Source of the DNA: Gemmatimonadota bacterium
GTDB lineage: Bacteria > Gemmatimonadota > Gemmatimonadetes > Longimicrobiales > Gaopeijiaceae
DNA length: 64,000 nucleotides
Assembly (NCBI GenBank): GCA_022822325.1
Contig: JAJEBW010000018.1
Coordinates: 310,001 to 374,000 of the forward strand
Direction: 5' to 3'
The notes beneath the pieces are model-generated. The model was not told the origin of the DNA and ran no database searches. It was given only the letters and a program-made list of their open reading frames with translations. Each line of letters opens with the position of its first letter. Position 1 is the first letter of the stretch. The position numbers were made by a program, and so were the translations under genes. Shown here one piece after another: positions 10,449 through 20,550 of the stretch.

Positions 10449-12418
10449 GGGCCGGGCGCACCGGGGCGTCGCGGACGGCGGGCATCCGCTGGATCGCGAT
10501 CTGCGCGGCTCTGGGGGCGGCTCTGCCGACGGCGTCGCCGGGAGCGGCCCTGCAGGAACTCCAGGAGGATCCGCCCGCCTGCGAGCTGGTGCGGGTGGGG
10601 GGCTACACGCACCGGACGCGCTTCGATTCGGCCAGCTTCGTGCATCACGCCACGGGCGGCATCGACTACCGGTGCAGCGACGGCACGCGTCTCCTGGCGG
10701 ACTCGGCGGTGGTCTTCGAGGCGAATGAACAGGTTCACCTCTTCGGCCGGGTCTTTCTGGAGGATCCCACGACCGAACTCCGGGCCGATTCCGCGCGCTA
10801 CTTCGGGCAGGTCAGGCAGTTGAACGCCTGGTCGCGGGTGATTGTGACCGATCTCGGGAGCGGGGCCGTCATTCGCGGGCGCCGGCTGATCTACGACCAG
10901 GCGAGCGATGTGCGCGCGCTCGACCGGATGTTCGTCTACGAGGGGCAGCCGCGCGCCACGGTCTATCCGGTGGTGCGGGCGGAGCCCCCGGAACCGGAAG
11001 CCGACTCCACGGCCGCCGCCGACTCCGTCGAAGCGCCGACCTCCGATGCCGCCGCCGGGGAAGGCGCCGACTCCATCGCCGCGGCCGCCGCTCCGCCGGC
11101 CATCTCGCCTTCCGCGGACACCGTCCCCCCGCCGGACATGCCGCCTTCGCCGGACACCCTTCCTCCCGCGGACACCCCGCCTTCCGCGGACACCCTTCCT
11201 CCCGCGGCCGGCGCGGACACCGTCCCTCCCGTCCCCGACACCCTTCCCCCCTGGGAGATCGAGGCCGACCACTTCACCCTCGAGGGCCGCACCCAGTTCC
11301 GTGCCGGAGGCGATGTCGTCGTCACCCGCGATTCCCTCCAGGCCTTCGGGGACTCCCTCGACTACGACCAGGAATCGGGCGCGATGTCGATCTTCGAGGG
11401 GGCCCGGGTGGAGAACGCGAGCTACCTCCTGCGCGGCGAATCGGTCTCGCTGACTCCGGTCGCGGGTCTGCGCGAGCTTCTCCTGGCCCGGAAGGAGGCC
11501 ACCCTCACCGGCGAGGATGTCCGGATCTCCGCGCCCGCCATCCGGATGTTCCTGGAAAATGGGGTGGTGGACCGTCTCGTCGCGCTCGGGGAGCTTCCCC
11601 CGCTTCCCCGGGAGGAGCGGCCCATCGATCCGAGCGGACTTTCTCCCGGCGACCTGGCGCGCGCGCTGGCGGCCCGCCAGAGTCCTTCCGGCCTCTCCGC
11701 CGACAGCGCCGCCGCCGATTCGATCCCGGCGCAGCCCGCGGTGACGGCCGACCGCTTCAATCTGTCGGGGGACTCGATCGATATCCTTTCGCCGGGGCAG
11801 GTTCTGGAGCTGGTTACCGCCGTGGGATCGGCGCGCGCCGAGGGAATCCCGGACGACACTCTTTCCCACCGGGATCTGCCGGAGGTGGCTCAGCGGGACT
11901 GGATGGAGGGCGACACCGTCTTCGCGCACTTCGCGGGCCCCGATTCGGCCGCCGGATCCCCCGAGCCCGCCGCCGGACCGCGCTCCCGGCTGGAGACGCT
12001 GACCGCCGCGGGAACCGCGCGCAGCCTCTATCGCATGATTGACGCCGACAGCGCGGATACCACCGGTCCCGGAGCGGACACGGCCGCCGCCCCGCCGCCC
12101 GCCCCGCCGGAAGGGGAGGACCCGGAATCGGAGGGAGCGCAGGCGGCCGCGGCGATCCCCGATTCGGCCGCCGCCCCAACCCCGCCGCTCCCCGCGTTGC
12201 ACTGGGTCGAGGGACAGCGGATCATCGTGTACCTGGAGGGTCGCCAGGTCGTCCGGATGGATGTGGAGGGACAGACGGTCGGCTACCACCTCGAGCCGCG
12301 CCCGCCCGGCGAGGTCCCCGACTCGGCTTCGGCGCCCGCCGACTCGACCGCCATCCCCCCCGCGGCCCCGCCCCCCTCCCCCCCGCCACCGCCCGCACGG
12401 AGAGACCCTTCCCCATGA
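10445..12418 (+). CDS. Large OstA/LptA-like LPS transport protein with low-complexity linkers
   Basis: A 657-residue protein in the position of lptA (usually 160-200 residues). A signal peptide lies around residues 15-35 ([17 protein letters not shown]). It shows repeated OstA-like beta segments: about residues 55-170 ([21 protein letters not shown], a stretch rich in RADSARYFG), about 270-370 ([31 protein letters not shown]), about 430-500 ([15 protein letters not shown]) and about 585-620 ([15 protein letters not shown]). These are joined by Ala/Pro/Asp/Thr-rich linkers. Presumably it forms an extended periplasmic beta-jellyroll that carries LPS. It begins in the lptC stop and ends in the lptB start. 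The size and linkers are unusual; the general role is secure from context. Confidence 0.82.
   Translation: MRAGRTGASRTAGIRWIAICAALGAALPTASPGAALQELQEDPPACELVRVGGYTHRTRFDSASFVHHATGGIDYRCSDGTRLLADSAVVFEANEQVHLFGRVFLEDPTTELRADSARYFGQVRQLNAWSRVIVTDLGSGAVIRGRRLIYDQASDVRALDRMFVYEGQPRATVYPVVRAEPPEPEADSTAAADSVEAPTSDAAAGEGADSIAAAAAPPAISPSADTVPPPDMPPSPDTLPPADTPPSADTLPPAAGADTVPPVPDTLPPWEIEADHFTLEGRTQFRAGGDVVVTRDSLQAFGDSLDYDQESGAMSIFEGARVENASYLLRGESVSLTPVAGLRELLLARKEATLTGEDVRISAPAIRMFLENGVVDRLVALGELPPLPREERPIDPSGLSPGDLARALAARQSPSGLSADSAAADSIPAQPAVTADRFNLSGDSIDILSPGQVLELVTAVGSARAEGIPDDTLSHRDLPEVAQRDWMEGDTVFAHFAGPDSAAGSPEPAAGPRSRLETLTAAGTARSLYRMIDADSADTTGPGADTAAAPPPAPPEGEDPESEGAQAAAAIPDSAAAPTPPLPALHWVEGQRIIVYLEGRQVVRMDVEGQTVGYHLEPRPPGEVPDSASAPADSTAIPPAAPPPSPPPPPARRDPSP
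11108..11252 (+). repeat. Degenerate tandem repeat encoding Pro-Ser-Ala-Asp-Thr units
   Basis: Inside the OstA-like gene a unit of roughly 12-30 bases containing GCGGACACC or CCGGACACC recurs about seven times, each encoding a variant of SADTLPP or PDTLPP. The result is a proline-rich linker between the first and second beta modules. Imperfect copies suggest slippage-driven expansion; length may vary between strains. Confidence 0.7.
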
Positions 12419-13281
12419 CCGAAGAGACGCTGCTCCTTCCGGCGAACGAAGCCCCCCCCTCCGAGCTCGCCGCCGGGGAAGGCCCCGCCCCCGCGATCGC
12501 GGCGACCGACGATCCCGGCCCCCCGCTCGCCACCCTGACCGGCCGGGGCCTTACCAAGATCTACCGCAAGCGGCGCGTCGTCGACGAGGTGGAGATCGAT
12601 GTGCGCCAGGGCGAGATCGTGGGGCTGCTCGGTCCCAACGGCGCCGGCAAGACCACCACCTTCTACATGCTGGTCGGGCTGATCGCGCCGGATGGCGGAC
12701 GCGTCTTCCTGGACGACGCCGAACTCACCGGGGTCGCGATGTACCGCCGCGCGCGCATGGGGGTGGGCTACCTGGCCCAGGAGCCTTCGGTCTTCCGGAG
12801 GCTGACGGTGGAACAGAACATCCTCGCCATCCTGGAGACGCTGGGTCTCGGCCGCGCCGAACGCTCCCGCCGCCTGGAGGAGCTGCTCGGGGAACTCTCG
12901 CTGGGCCATCTCCGCAAGGCGAAGGCCTTTTCGCTCTCGGGGGGGGAGCGGCGCCGGCTGGAGATCACCCGCGCCCTGGTGCAGCGGCCCCGCTTCATGC
13001 TCCTCGACGAGCCCTTCGCCGGCATCGATCCGATCGCGCTGCACGACATCCAGGAGATCGTCGGCGAGCTCCGCAAGCGCGACATCGGAGTCATCATCTC
13101 CGATCACAATGTGGAGCAGACCCTCGAGATCGTCGATCGCGCCTACATCATGTACGAGGGCCGGATCCGGGTGCAGGGCACCGTTTCCGAGCTGGTCTGG
13201 AACGACGAGGTCGCCGAACTATACCTGGGTCCCACCCTGACCGCCCGCATGCGCTCGCGCTTCCCCCGTTCCGCCGGCTGA
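12415..13281 (+). CDS. lptB: LPS export ABC transporter ATP-binding protein
   Basis: Cytoplasmic ATPase that powers LPS extraction from the inner membrane together with LptF/LptG (not in this window). 288 residues, about 45 more than E. coli LptB because of an Ala/Pro-rich N-terminal extension. Walker A GPNGAGKT lies at residues 73-80; LptB-typical segments follow ([20 protein letters not shown]), then the signature [15 protein letters not shown], Walker [14 protein letters not shown] and the switch histidine in ISDHNV. The start ATG overlaps the stop of the OstA-like gene. rpoN follows 14 bases later, a neighbour conserved next to lptB in many diderms. Confidence 0.96.
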   Translation: MTEETLLLPANEAPPSELAAGEGPAPAIAATDDPGPPLATLTGRGLTKIYRKRRVVDEVEIDVRQGEIVGLLGPNGAGKTTTFYMLVGLIAPDGGRVFLDDAELTGVAMYRRARMGVGYLAQEPSVFRRLTVEQNILAILETLGLGRAERSRRLEELLGELSLGHLRKAKAFSLSGGERRRLEITRALVQRPRFMLLDEPFAGIDPIALHDIQEIVGELRKRDIGVIISDHNVEQTLEIVDRAYIMYEGRIRVQGTVSELVWNDEVAELYLGPTLTARMRSRFPRSAG

Positions 13282-13295
13282 AGGCGCTGGCCGAG

Positions 13296-14804
13296 ATGCC
13301 GGGCATGCGCCAGGGGCTGCACCAGACGGCCGCGACTCGTCAGGAGATCAGGGCGAATCCCCGCCTCTACCAGGCGATGGACATGCTCTACATGCCGCTC
13401 CAGGAGCTGCAAACCCGTCTGGAACAGGAGATGTCGGAGAATCCCTTCCTGGAGCTCTCGGAGCCCGACGACTTCGAGATCGCCGAGGAGGAGAGGGAAG
13501 ACGACGAAGAGGGGGAAGAGGAGGAGATCGACTGGGAAGAGGTGCTGCGCGACGGGTTCGACGCCGGCGGCGCGCGCGAGCGCTACGAGCAGCGGGAAGA
13601 GTTCGAGTTGCCGATCGTCGGGGTGCGCCATCTGCATGACCACCTTGCCGACCAGGCGGCGCTCCTGCCGCTCGACGAACGGGAGCGCTGGATCGCGACC
13701 GAGATCGTGGGCAACATCGACGACGACGGGTATCTTTCCTGCTCGCCGCAGGTGGTGGCGGACGGACTGAACGCATCGCGCGAAGAGGTGCACGGGACGG
13801 CCGCGGCCCGGGCCCGCGAGATCGAGGACGAGGACGAGCGCGAGGCGGAGCTCGCCGAGCTGGAATGGCTCTTCGCGCCGCACACCGCCGGGGAGGTCGA
13901 AAGGGTGTTGCCGCGGGTGCAGGAGCTTGACCCGGCGGGCGTCGGGGCCCGGTCGCTGCAGGAGTGTCTGGAGATTCAACTGCGCAGGACGGAGCGCACG
14001 GATTCGCTGGCCGGGGTCGTCGTGCGCGACCACTTCGACGATCTCGGCGCCCACCGCTGGACCGAGATCGCGCGCGCGCTCGGCGTGTCGCCCCGCGAGG
14101 TGCAGGACGCCGCCGACGAGATCGGAGCGCTCGATCCGAAGCCGGGACGCCGCCACTCCGGCGAACCGGAGCACTACGTGATCCCCGACCTGATCGTGGA
14201 CCGCATCCACGGGGAATACCTCGTCTTCGTGAACGACACCGGGCTGCCGCGGTTGCGTCTGGCGCAGGCCTACCGCGAGGTGGCGGCCGACCGCGAGAAG
14301 TTCGTCGGCGAGAATCGCGAGTTCATCTCCAACAAGCTCAATGCGGCCAACTGGCTGATCCAGGTCATCGAACAGCGCCGCCAGACGATGCTCGGGGTCA
14401 TGCGCTTCATCGCGGAGCGCCAGCGCGACTTCTTCGAGAAGGGGGTGCAGCACATGAAGCCGCTGACCCTGCGCGAGGTCGCCGACCACATCGAGATGGC
14501 CGAATCCACCGTTTCGCGGGTGACGAACGAGAAGTACGTGCAGACGCCGACCGGGGTCTATCCGCTCAAGTTCTTCTTCTCGGGGGGAATCCGGACGGCG
14601 ACCGGCGACGAGGTCTCGACGCGGGGGGTGCAGGCGAAGGTGAAGAGTCTGATCGACAACGAGGATCCCCACAAACCCCTGACCGACGCGGCGATGGTGC
14701 GGCTGTTGCGGGCCGAGGGGATCCGCATCGCGCGCCGCACGGTGGCCAAGTACCGCGACCAGCTCGGCATCCTTCCCGCCCGCATGAGGAAGCGTCTCCG
14801 GTGA
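13296..14804 (+). CDS. rpoN: RNA polymerase sigma-54 factor
   Basis: Alternative sigma factor that directs RNA polymerase to -24/-12 promoters and needs AAA+ activators. 502 residues. Region I is at the N terminus (YQAMDMLYMPLQELQTRLEQE), followed by a very acidic region II (about residues 55-80), the core-binding domain (LDPAGVGARSLQECL), a helix-turn-helix region (LTLREVADHIEMAESTVSRV) and the RpoN box ARRTVAKYRD at residues 479-488. ATG codons at 13296 and 13305 are both possible; the first was chosen. It sits between lptB and glycosyltransferase genes, with its stop overlapping the GTG of the next gene. No sigma-54 activator gene is in view. Confidence 0.96.
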   Translation: MPGMRQGLHQTAATRQEIRANPRLYQAMDMLYMPLQELQTRLEQEMSENPFLELSEPDDFEIAEEEREDDEEGEEEEIDWEEVLRDGFDAGGARERYEQREEFELPIVGVRHLHDHLADQAALLPLDERERWIATEIVGNIDDDGYLSCSPQVVADGLNASREEVHGTAAARAREIEDEDEREAELAELEWLFAPHTAGEVERVLPRVQELDPAGVGARSLQECLEIQLRRTERTDSLAGVVVRDHFDDLGAHRWTEIARALGVSPREVQDAADEIGALDPKPGRRHSGEPEHYVIPDLIVDRIHGEYLVFVNDTGLPRLRLAQAYREVAADREKFVGENREFISNKLNAANWLIQVIEQRRQTMLGVMRFIAERQRDFFEKGVQHMKPLTLREVADHIEMAESTVSRVTNEKYVQTPTGVYPLKFFFSGGIRTATGDEVSTRGVQAKVKSLIDNEDPHKPLTDAAMVRLLRAEGIRIARRTVAKYRDQLGILPARMRKRLR

Positions 14805-15829
14805 CCGGTTCGTCGGCGCCCTCCCGGGGCGGCCGGTTCGGTCCGGCGAAGGGAAGCGCGGATGACGCGGGGTCCGGCCGGGTACGCGCGCGCCGGGACT
14901 TCGCCCTGGTCGTTCCCGCCTTCAACGAAGCCCCGAACATTCCCCACCTGATCCCCGAGCTGCGGGCCGCCTTCGAGGAGTTCGGGCTGGAGGGCGAGGT
15001 GCTCCTCGTGGACGACGGATCGACCGATGGGACCGCCGAGCTGGCCGAAGCGGAGGGGAAGGGCTGGGCGCCGCTGCGGGTTCTGCGCCACCGCGTCAAC
15101 CAGGGCAAGACCGAGGCGCTGCTCACCGGGGCCGCCGCCACCGACCGCACCCACCTGGTCCTCTTCGACGCCGACCTGCAGCATCTGCCGGCGGAGATCC
15201 CCCGCTTTCTCGACAAGCTCGACGAGGGCTGGGACATCGTCGCGGGCCGCAAGGTGGGACGGTACGACAAGCGCGCCGTTTCGTCGATCTACAATGCGCT
15301 CAGCCGCCGCATCTTCTCGGTTCCCGTCTCCGACCTCAACTCGATGAAGGCCTTCCGCGCCGATGTCCTGGACGCCGTGCGGCTGCGCCACGACTGGCAC
15401 CGCTTCTTCGTCGTCATCGCGCACCAGAAGGGCTTCAGCGCCTCCGAGATCGACATCGAGCTGCACCCGCGCCGCGCCGGCGAGGCCAAGTATTCGGGGA
15501 AGGGGAGGATCGTCGGGGGCGTGCTCGATCTGCTGGCGGTCTGGTTCCAGCTTCGCTTCGCGCGCAAGCCGATGGTGGCCTTCGGACTTCCGGGAATCGC
15601 GCTCATCGCCGCCGGGGGCCTGACCGGTCTGGGCGCCCTCTTTCAGCGCTTCGTTCTGGGGCAGGGATTCCGGCCCCTTCTCTACTTGGTCGCGCTCTTG
15701 GTGACGGTCGGCGTGCTCTGCTTCGTGGCCGGTTTCCTGGGCGAGATGATCGCCGCCCTGCACGACGAGGTCGACGCGCTGCGGCGGCGCCTGTCCCGGA
15801 ACTCGCGCGAAGGGAGACGGGAAGGGTGA
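14801..15829 (+). CDS. Family 2 glycosyltransferase with C-terminal membrane helices
   Basis: 342 residues from a GTG that overlaps the rpoN stop. A disordered N terminus of about 30 residues precedes a GT-A domain (LVVPAFNEAPNI, VDDGSTDGT, FDADLQHLPAEIP with the DxD-like motif, SDLNSMKAFR). The C terminus has two hydrophobic segments (about residues 255-280 and 297-325) that resemble the DPM/GtrB-type membrane anchor. Such enzymes transfer a sugar from a nucleotide donor to polyprenyl phosphate or a lipid-linked acceptor on the cytoplasmic face. The precise substrate cannot be told. It is followed directly by wecB, so the product is probably a surface glycan. Confidence 0.88.
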   Translation: MTGSSAPSRGGRFGPAKGSADDAGSGRVRARRDFALVVPAFNEAPNIPHLIPELRAAFEEFGLEGEVLLVDDGSTDGTAELAEAEGKGWAPLRVLRHRVNQGKTEALLTGAAATDRTHLVLFDADLQHLPAEIPRFLDKLDEGWDIVAGRKVGRYDKRAVSSIYNALSRRIFSVPVSDLNSMKAFRADVLDAVRLRHDWHRFFVVIAHQKGFSASEIDIELHPRRAGEAKYSGKGRIVGGVLDLLAVWFQLRFARKPMVAFGLPGIALIAAGGLTGLGALFQRFVLGQGFRPLLYLVALLVTVGVLCFVAGFLGEMIAALHDEVDALRRRLSRNSREGRREG

Positions 15830-16986
15830 AGACGGACCGGCCCCGCATCCTCTCGGTCGTCGGCACCCGCCCCGAGGCGATCAAGATGGCGCCGGTGGTC
15901 GAGGCGCTGCGGGCGCGCGGGGCGTGCGATCACCGGCTCGCGCTCACCGGGCAGCACACCGGAATGGTGGACCAGGTCCTGGAGATCTTCGGGCTCGGGA
16001 GCGACTACGATCTCAAGCTGATGAAGCCGGGGCAGACGCTCTACGACATCGGGCACGCCTGCATGGACGGGCTACGCGAGGTCGCCGAGGATTTCCAGCC
16101 CGATGTGACGATCGTGCAGGGGGACACCGCGACGGTCTTCTTCGCGGCGGTGGTGACCTTCTTTCAGCGCGGACGGCTGGCGCATGTGGAGGCCGGGCTG
16201 CGCAGCCGCGAGAAGTGGTCGCCCTTTCCGGAAGAGATGCTGCGGCGCATGACCGATGCCGTATCGGATTTCTGCTTTGCGCCGACCCGGGCCGCCGCGG
16301 GGAATCTGGCGGCGGAGGGGGTGGGGGCGGAGCGCATCTTCGTGACCGGCAACACCGTGGTGGACGCGCTCCGGACGATTCGCTCCCGGCCCTTCGCCGT
16401 GGAGGATCCGCGGGTCGGCCGCCTGCTGCGTTCGGGGCGTCCCCTGGTTCTCCTGACCGCGCACCGCCGCGAGTCCTTCGGCGCTCCGCTGGAGGGCGTC
16501 TTCGGCGCGATGCGGGAGCTGGCCGGGCGCTTCCCCGGGATCGAGATCGTCTATCCCGTTCACCCCAATCCCCGCGTGCGGGACCCCGCCCACCGCATCC
16601 TGGGGGGACGGCCGCGCATTCACCTCCTCGATCCGCTGCCCTACGGCGATCTCGTGGCCGTGCTCGACCGCGCGCGTCTGGTGCTCACCGATTCCGGGGG
16701 AATCCAGGAGGAGGCGCCCGCCTTCGATCTGCACACCCTGGTGCTGCGCGAGGTCACCGAGCGTCCGGAGGGGGTGGAGGCGGGGGCCGCGACGCTGGTG
16801 GGAACCGACCCCGCGCGGATCCTGGAGACCGCTTCGGCGCACCTGGAGCGGGGGGCCGCGGCGGCGCGCGGAATTCGCAATCCCTATGGCGACGGTCGCG
16901 CGGGACGGCGCATTGCCGATATCCTGATCTCGGCGCTGACGGGGGCGCCGCGAGAAACCGGGGACTGGGCACCTCGCCCGGACTGA
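15826..16986 (+). CDS. wecB: UDP-N-acetylglucosamine 2-epimerase (non-hydrolysing)
   Basis: Converts UDP-GlcNAc to UDP-ManNAc, a precursor for surface polysaccharides. 386 residues, standard length, from a GTG in the stop of the preceding glycosyltransferase gene. Family motifs are intact: VGTRPEAIKMAPV at the N terminus, QGDTATVFF, HVEAGLRSREKW, PFPEEMLRRMTD, TGNTVVDAL, HRRESFG and the late TDSGGIQEEAP that binds UDP. The last 20 residues are low complexity. No UDP-ManNAc dehydrogenase is nearby, so ManNAc itself may be the sugar used. A 25-base gap follows. Confidence 0.93.
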   Translation: MKTDRPRILSVVGTRPEAIKMAPVVEALRARGACDHRLALTGQHTGMVDQVLEIFGLGSDYDLKLMKPGQTLYDIGHACMDGLREVAEDFQPDVTIVQGDTATVFFAAVVTFFQRGRLAHVEAGLRSREKWSPFPEEMLRRMTDAVSDFCFAPTRAAAGNLAAEGVGAERIFVTGNTVVDALRTIRSRPFAVEDPRVGRLLRSGRPLVLLTAHRRESFGAPLEGVFGAMRELAGRFPGIEIVYPVHPNPRVRDPAHRILGGRPRIHLLDPLPYGDLVAVLDRARLVLTDSGGIQEEAPAFDLHTLVLREVTERPEGVEAGAATLVGTDPARILETASAHLERGAAAARGIRNPYGDGRAGRRIADILISALTGAPRETGDWAPRPD

Positions 16987-17011
16987 CCATCACACCGACG
17001 CTGGAGCCTCA

Positions 17012-18118
17012 TTGAAGATCGTCGTCCACTGCGTCTACTTTCCGCCGGAGGTCGGCGGGCTGGAGAGCCATGTCCACTACCTCTGCCGGGGACTCGTCGC
17101 GCGCGGGCACCGGGTCGCCGTCGTGACCTCCCTCTCGCAGCCGGGCCTTCCCGCGCACGAGGAGATCGACGGCATTCGCGTCCACCGCACCCCGCTCCCC
17201 TCCCGCACTCCCTGGGGCTGGTTTGCGCACGCGGCGGGGTCCACTCCCCGCACCCGGGCCGCGGTCGCGGACGCCGACGTCGTGCACGCCCAGGCCTTCC
17301 CCTCGCTGCTTCCCTGCGCGCTCGCCCTCGCCGGTTCGGGCACGCCGCTCGTCTGCACCCTGCACACCTCCCACTTCCTCCGCCTCGCGGCCCGTCCCTT
17401 CACCGCCTTCGCCCTTGGCAAACTGGTTCAACTCAGTCATCACAACTTCGCTGCCAGCAAGGAGATCGCCGACGTTGGCGAAAGTCTTGGTCCCGGCATC
17501 GAGGTCGAGGTCCTGGTGAATGGCGTCGACACCGGCGTCTTCCGTCCGGGCGCGGCGGCGCTTCCCCCGGGCGATCGGCGCTGGCGGCTCGCGGTGCCCC
17601 GGCGGCTCTTCCCCAAAAATGGCGTGGAGCACTTCGTGCGGGCGTTGCCGCTGGCGGCGGAAACGGCGGACGTGGAGGCGGTCGTGATCGGCGATGGACC
17701 CGAGCGGGCCCGGCTGGAGGCGCTCGCCGGCGATCTGGGGGTGGGGGACCGAATCGAGTTCCTGGGGGCGCGGCCGCACGCCGAGATGCCCGGGCTCCTG
17801 CGCTCGGCCGATCTGGCGGTCTTCCCCTCGCTGGTGGAGGCAACCTCGGTGGCGGCGCTGGAATGCATGGCCTGCGGCCTCCCGGTGGCGGCGTCGGCGG
17901 TCGGCGGTCTCCCCGAGATCGTCGACGACCGGGTGGGCGCCCTCTTCCCGCCGGGCGATCCCGCGGCCATGGCGTCCTGCCTGACCGGTCTGCTGGCCGA
18001 CGAGGGTCTTCGCCGTCGCGGCGACCGGGGCAGGGAGCGCGTCGTCTCGCGGTGGAGCAACGAACGACTGGTGGATCGTCACCTGGAGGTGTACCGGCGG
18101 CTGGGGGCGGGACGATGA
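17012..18118 (+). CDS. Family 4 glycosyltransferase
   Basis: A GT-B retaining glycosyltransferase of 368 residues, read from a TTG at 17012. The N-terminal domain has HCVYFPPEVGGLESHV near residue 6 and the C-terminal Glycos_transf_1 domain has the E-x7-E type segment SLVEATSVAALECMACGLPV followed by VGGLPEIVDD and GALFPPGDP. It is likely cytoplasmic and acts on a lipid-linked glycan acceptor together with the neighbouring glycosyltransferase and WecB. Donor and acceptor cannot be told from sequence alone. Its stop overlaps the start of the next membrane-protein gene. Confidence 0.9.
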   Translation: MKIVVHCVYFPPEVGGLESHVHYLCRGLVARGHRVAVVTSLSQPGLPAHEEIDGIRVHRTPLPSRTPWGWFAHAAGSTPRTRAAVADADVVHAQAFPSLLPCALALAGSGTPLVCTLHTSHFLRLAARPFTAFALGKLVQLSHHNFAASKEIADVGESLGPGIEVEVLVNGVDTGVFRPGAAALPPGDRRWRLAVPRRLFPKNGVEHFVRALPLAAETADVEAVVIGDGPERARLEALAGDLGVGDRIEFLGARPHAEMPGLLRSADLAVFPSLVEATSVAALECMACGLPVAASAVGGLPEIVDDRVGALFPPGDPAAMASCLTGLLADEGLRRRGDRGRERVVSRWSNERLVDRHLEVYRRLGAGR

Positions 18119-20550
18119 GCGGGCGCGGCGGCGATCTTCCCCGGTGGCTCCCGGCCGCTCTCTATCTGGTCGTCACGGCGATCCTCTTCCGCGCCTTCAT
18201 CTTCTCCGACCAGATGCTCTACGGCGAGGACACCCTCGGACTCGGCTACATGGCGCGCGCCTTCCTGGCCGAGCGTCTGGCGGTGGGCGACATCCCTCTC
18301 TGGGCCCCCAGGCTGCTCGGCGGCGTTCCCATGTTCGAGGCGCTCTCCGGCGGCGACGCGATCCATCCGGCCAGCCTCCTCTACTTCGTCTCCGAACCCT
18401 ATCGCGCGCTCGGGTGGAAGCTGGTGCTGCACGTCCTGCTCGGCGGTTTCTTCATGTACGGCTGGGCGCGCTCCCTTGGACTGGGCCGCGCCGCCGCGAC
18501 GATCGGGGGACTCGCCTGGCTGATGGCCCCGGTGATCGTGACGCTGGTCCTCCCCGGCAACGACGGCAAGCTCATGGTCGCCTCGCTCGCGCCGCTCGTC
18601 TTCTGGGCGGCCGAGGCGGTTCTGCGTTCGCCGTCGGGACGGTCGGCGGCGGGATTGGCGGGCGCCGTCGCGCTGACCTGCCTGGTGACCCAATTCCAGA
18701 CGGCCTGGTTCCTCTTCGGATCGGTGGGCGCCTACGCGCTCTTCCGGGCGGTGCAACAGGGCGTCGAGCGGGGGAGGGGGAAGAAGGGGGGCGCGTCTCT
18801 GGCCCTGGCTCGCTACGGCGTCTTCCTGGGCGCGTCGCTCCTCGGAGGGGGAATCGCGGCGGTCCAGCTCCTGCCGGCCGGCCAGTACGTGACCGAGTCG
18901 TCGCGGCGCATCGCCACCACGGTGGAGGCGACGCCGGAGGAGCGCCTGGCCTACGCCAGCTCCTGGTCGCTGCACCCGGAGGAGGCCGTCTCGCTGGTGG
19001 TGCCCGAGTTCGCGGGCAACTCGGCCGCCGACGCGGACTGGGGCCGGGGCACCTACTGGGGCCGCAACGCTTTCAAGCTCAACCACGAGTACCTGGGCGT
19101 CACGGTGGCGACGCTCGCCCTCTTCGGCCTCCTGGGCCGCGACCGGCGCGCCCTGCGGCGCTTCATGGCGGGGCTGAGTCTGATCTGGCTCCTCTTCGCG
19201 CTGGGAACGCACACCCCCGTCTGGCGGATATTCTACGAGGCGGTGCCGGGGATATCGATCTTCCGGGTTCCCTCGCTGGCCGCCTTCCTGGTCAGCTTCG
19301 GCGCGACCACCCTCCTGGCTTTCGGAATCGACGATCTGGTCCGCGCCTCTCCCGCCCGGGGCGCCTTCCTCTCGGGGCGTCGCGGCCGCGCGCTCGCCGG
19401 CTTCGTCGCGCTCCTGCTGATCGGGCTGCTTCTGCAGTCCTCCGGCGCGCTCGCCAGGATCTGGATGACGACGATCTACGGCGATGCCGGGGAACGAAGC
19501 CATGCGGCGCTGGCGGCGGCCACGCCCTTCGTCACCCGCGGATTCGGAATCGCGTTTCTCCTCGCGGGGCTGACGACGCTGGCGCTCTGGCTGGCGCGCG
19601 AGGGAAGGATCCGGACGATGCCCGCGCTGGCCGCGATCGCGCTCCTCGTGGCCATCGACCTGGGCCGGATCGACGGCGCCTTCATCCGGACCCTGGACTT
19701 TCACGGTTGGGCGGCGGCCGACGCGAATGTCCGCTTCCTCCAGGAACGACGCGATGCCGAGGCGCCCTTTCGGGTGGCGGATCTGCGCGGCAACGACCAG
19801 AGCGTCGATCTGGCGATGCACGGACTCGATCTCGTCGCGGGGCATCATCCGAACGACCTGGCGCGCTACCGGACGCTGCTCGGGCTCCAGGGGAGCGGGC
19901 GGGCGGGGGCGAACACGCGGCACCCGAATGTGCTCCGCATGATGAATGTGCGATACCTGCTCTGGCCGGAGGAGGCCGCGGGAGGACCGCCCTACGCGGG
20001 CGCGGAGCGGTTGAGTTCGGCGGGAACGGCGAGCGGGTTGCAGGCGGTCTACCGCTATCCCGGGCTCGGGCGAGCCTGGCTGGTCGAACGGGCGCAGGTG
20101 GTGGAGGACGACGAGGCGGCGCTGGCGCGGATCCTGGCGCCGGACTTCGACCCCGCGCGCGAGGCGGTGCTGGCGGCCGCGCCGGGGGTGGCGCTCGAAG
20201 GGGGAGCGGGGCAGGGGACGGTGGCTTGGGAGCGCTTCGACCCCGATCGCCGCGAGCTGCGGGTGAGCACGAGCGGGCCGGCGCTCCTGGTCGTCTCCGA
20301 GAACTGGTTTCCAGGCTGGGTGGCGGAGGTCGACGGCGAGACCGCGCCGGTCCGGCGAGCCAACCTGACGCTGCAGGCGGTCGAGATTCCCGGCCCCGGC
20401 GAGCACCGCCTGACGCTGCGCTTCACCGCGCCGACGGTGGCGAGCGCATTGCGCGTCACCCTGGCTTCGCTCGCGATCGCCCTGGCGCTCCTAGCGGCGT
20501 CGCTGCTGCGCGCCCCTCCGAACTGGCTGTCCCGGTTGCGGCGCGCATGA
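18115..20550 (+). CDS. YfhO-type multipass membrane protein
   Basis: An 811-residue inner-membrane protein with about a dozen hydrophobic helices and a soluble C-terminal domain. Features of the YfhO family: an N-terminal helix followed by an acidic loop (YGEDTLGLGY, PLWAPRLLGGVPMFEALSGG), PGNDGKLMVASLAP, and a late periplasmic beta domain with VSENWFPGWVAEVDGETAPVRRANLTLQAVEIPGPGEH. Characterised members act in glycosylation of wall or lipid polymers with polyprenyl-phosphate sugars. The start ATG overlaps the upstream GT4 stop. Sugar transfer across the membrane using the product of the DPM-like gene downstream is a reasonable inference. Confidence 0.85.
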   Translation: MSGRGGDLPRWLPAALYLVVTAILFRAFIFSDQMLYGEDTLGLGYMARAFLAERLAVGDIPLWAPRLLGGVPMFEALSGGDAIHPASLLYFVSEPYRALGWKLVLHVLLGGFFMYGWARSLGLGRAAATIGGLAWLMAPVIVTLVLPGNDGKLMVASLAPLVFWAAEAVLRSPSGRSAAGLAGAVALTCLVTQFQTAWFLFGSVGAYALFRAVQQGVERGRGKKGGASLALARYGVFLGASLLGGGIAAVQLLPAGQYVTESSRRIATTVEATPEERLAYASSWSLHPEEAVSLVVPEFAGNSAADADWGRGTYWGRNAFKLNHEYLGVTVATLALFGLLGRDRRALRRFMAGLSLIWLLFALGTHTPVWRIFYEAVPGISIFRVPSLAAFLVSFGATTLLAFGIDDLVRASPARGAFLSGRRGRALAGFVALLLIGLLLQSSGALARIWMTTIYGDAGERSHAALAAATPFVTRGFGIAFLLAGLTTLALWLAREGRIRTMPALAAIALLVAIDLGRIDGAFIRTLDFHGWAAADANVRFLQERRDAEAPFRVADLRGNDQSVDLAMHGLDLVAGHHPNDLARYRTLLGLQGSGRAGANTRHPNVLRMMNVRYLLWPEEAAGGPPYAGAERLSSAGTASGLQAVYRYPGLGRAWLVERAQVVEDDEAALARILAPDFDPAREAVLAAAPGVALEGGAGQGTVAWERFDPDRRELRVSTSGPALLVVSENWFPGWVAEVDGETAPVRRANLTLQAVEIPGPGEHRLTLRFTAPTVASALRVTLASLAIALALLAASLLRAPPNWLSRLRRA

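Noticed and set aside
11108-11252. Short direct repeats considered as a CRISPR array
   Set aside because: Units are short, degenerate, without spacers of uniform length, and in frame within a coding gene; no cas genes are present.
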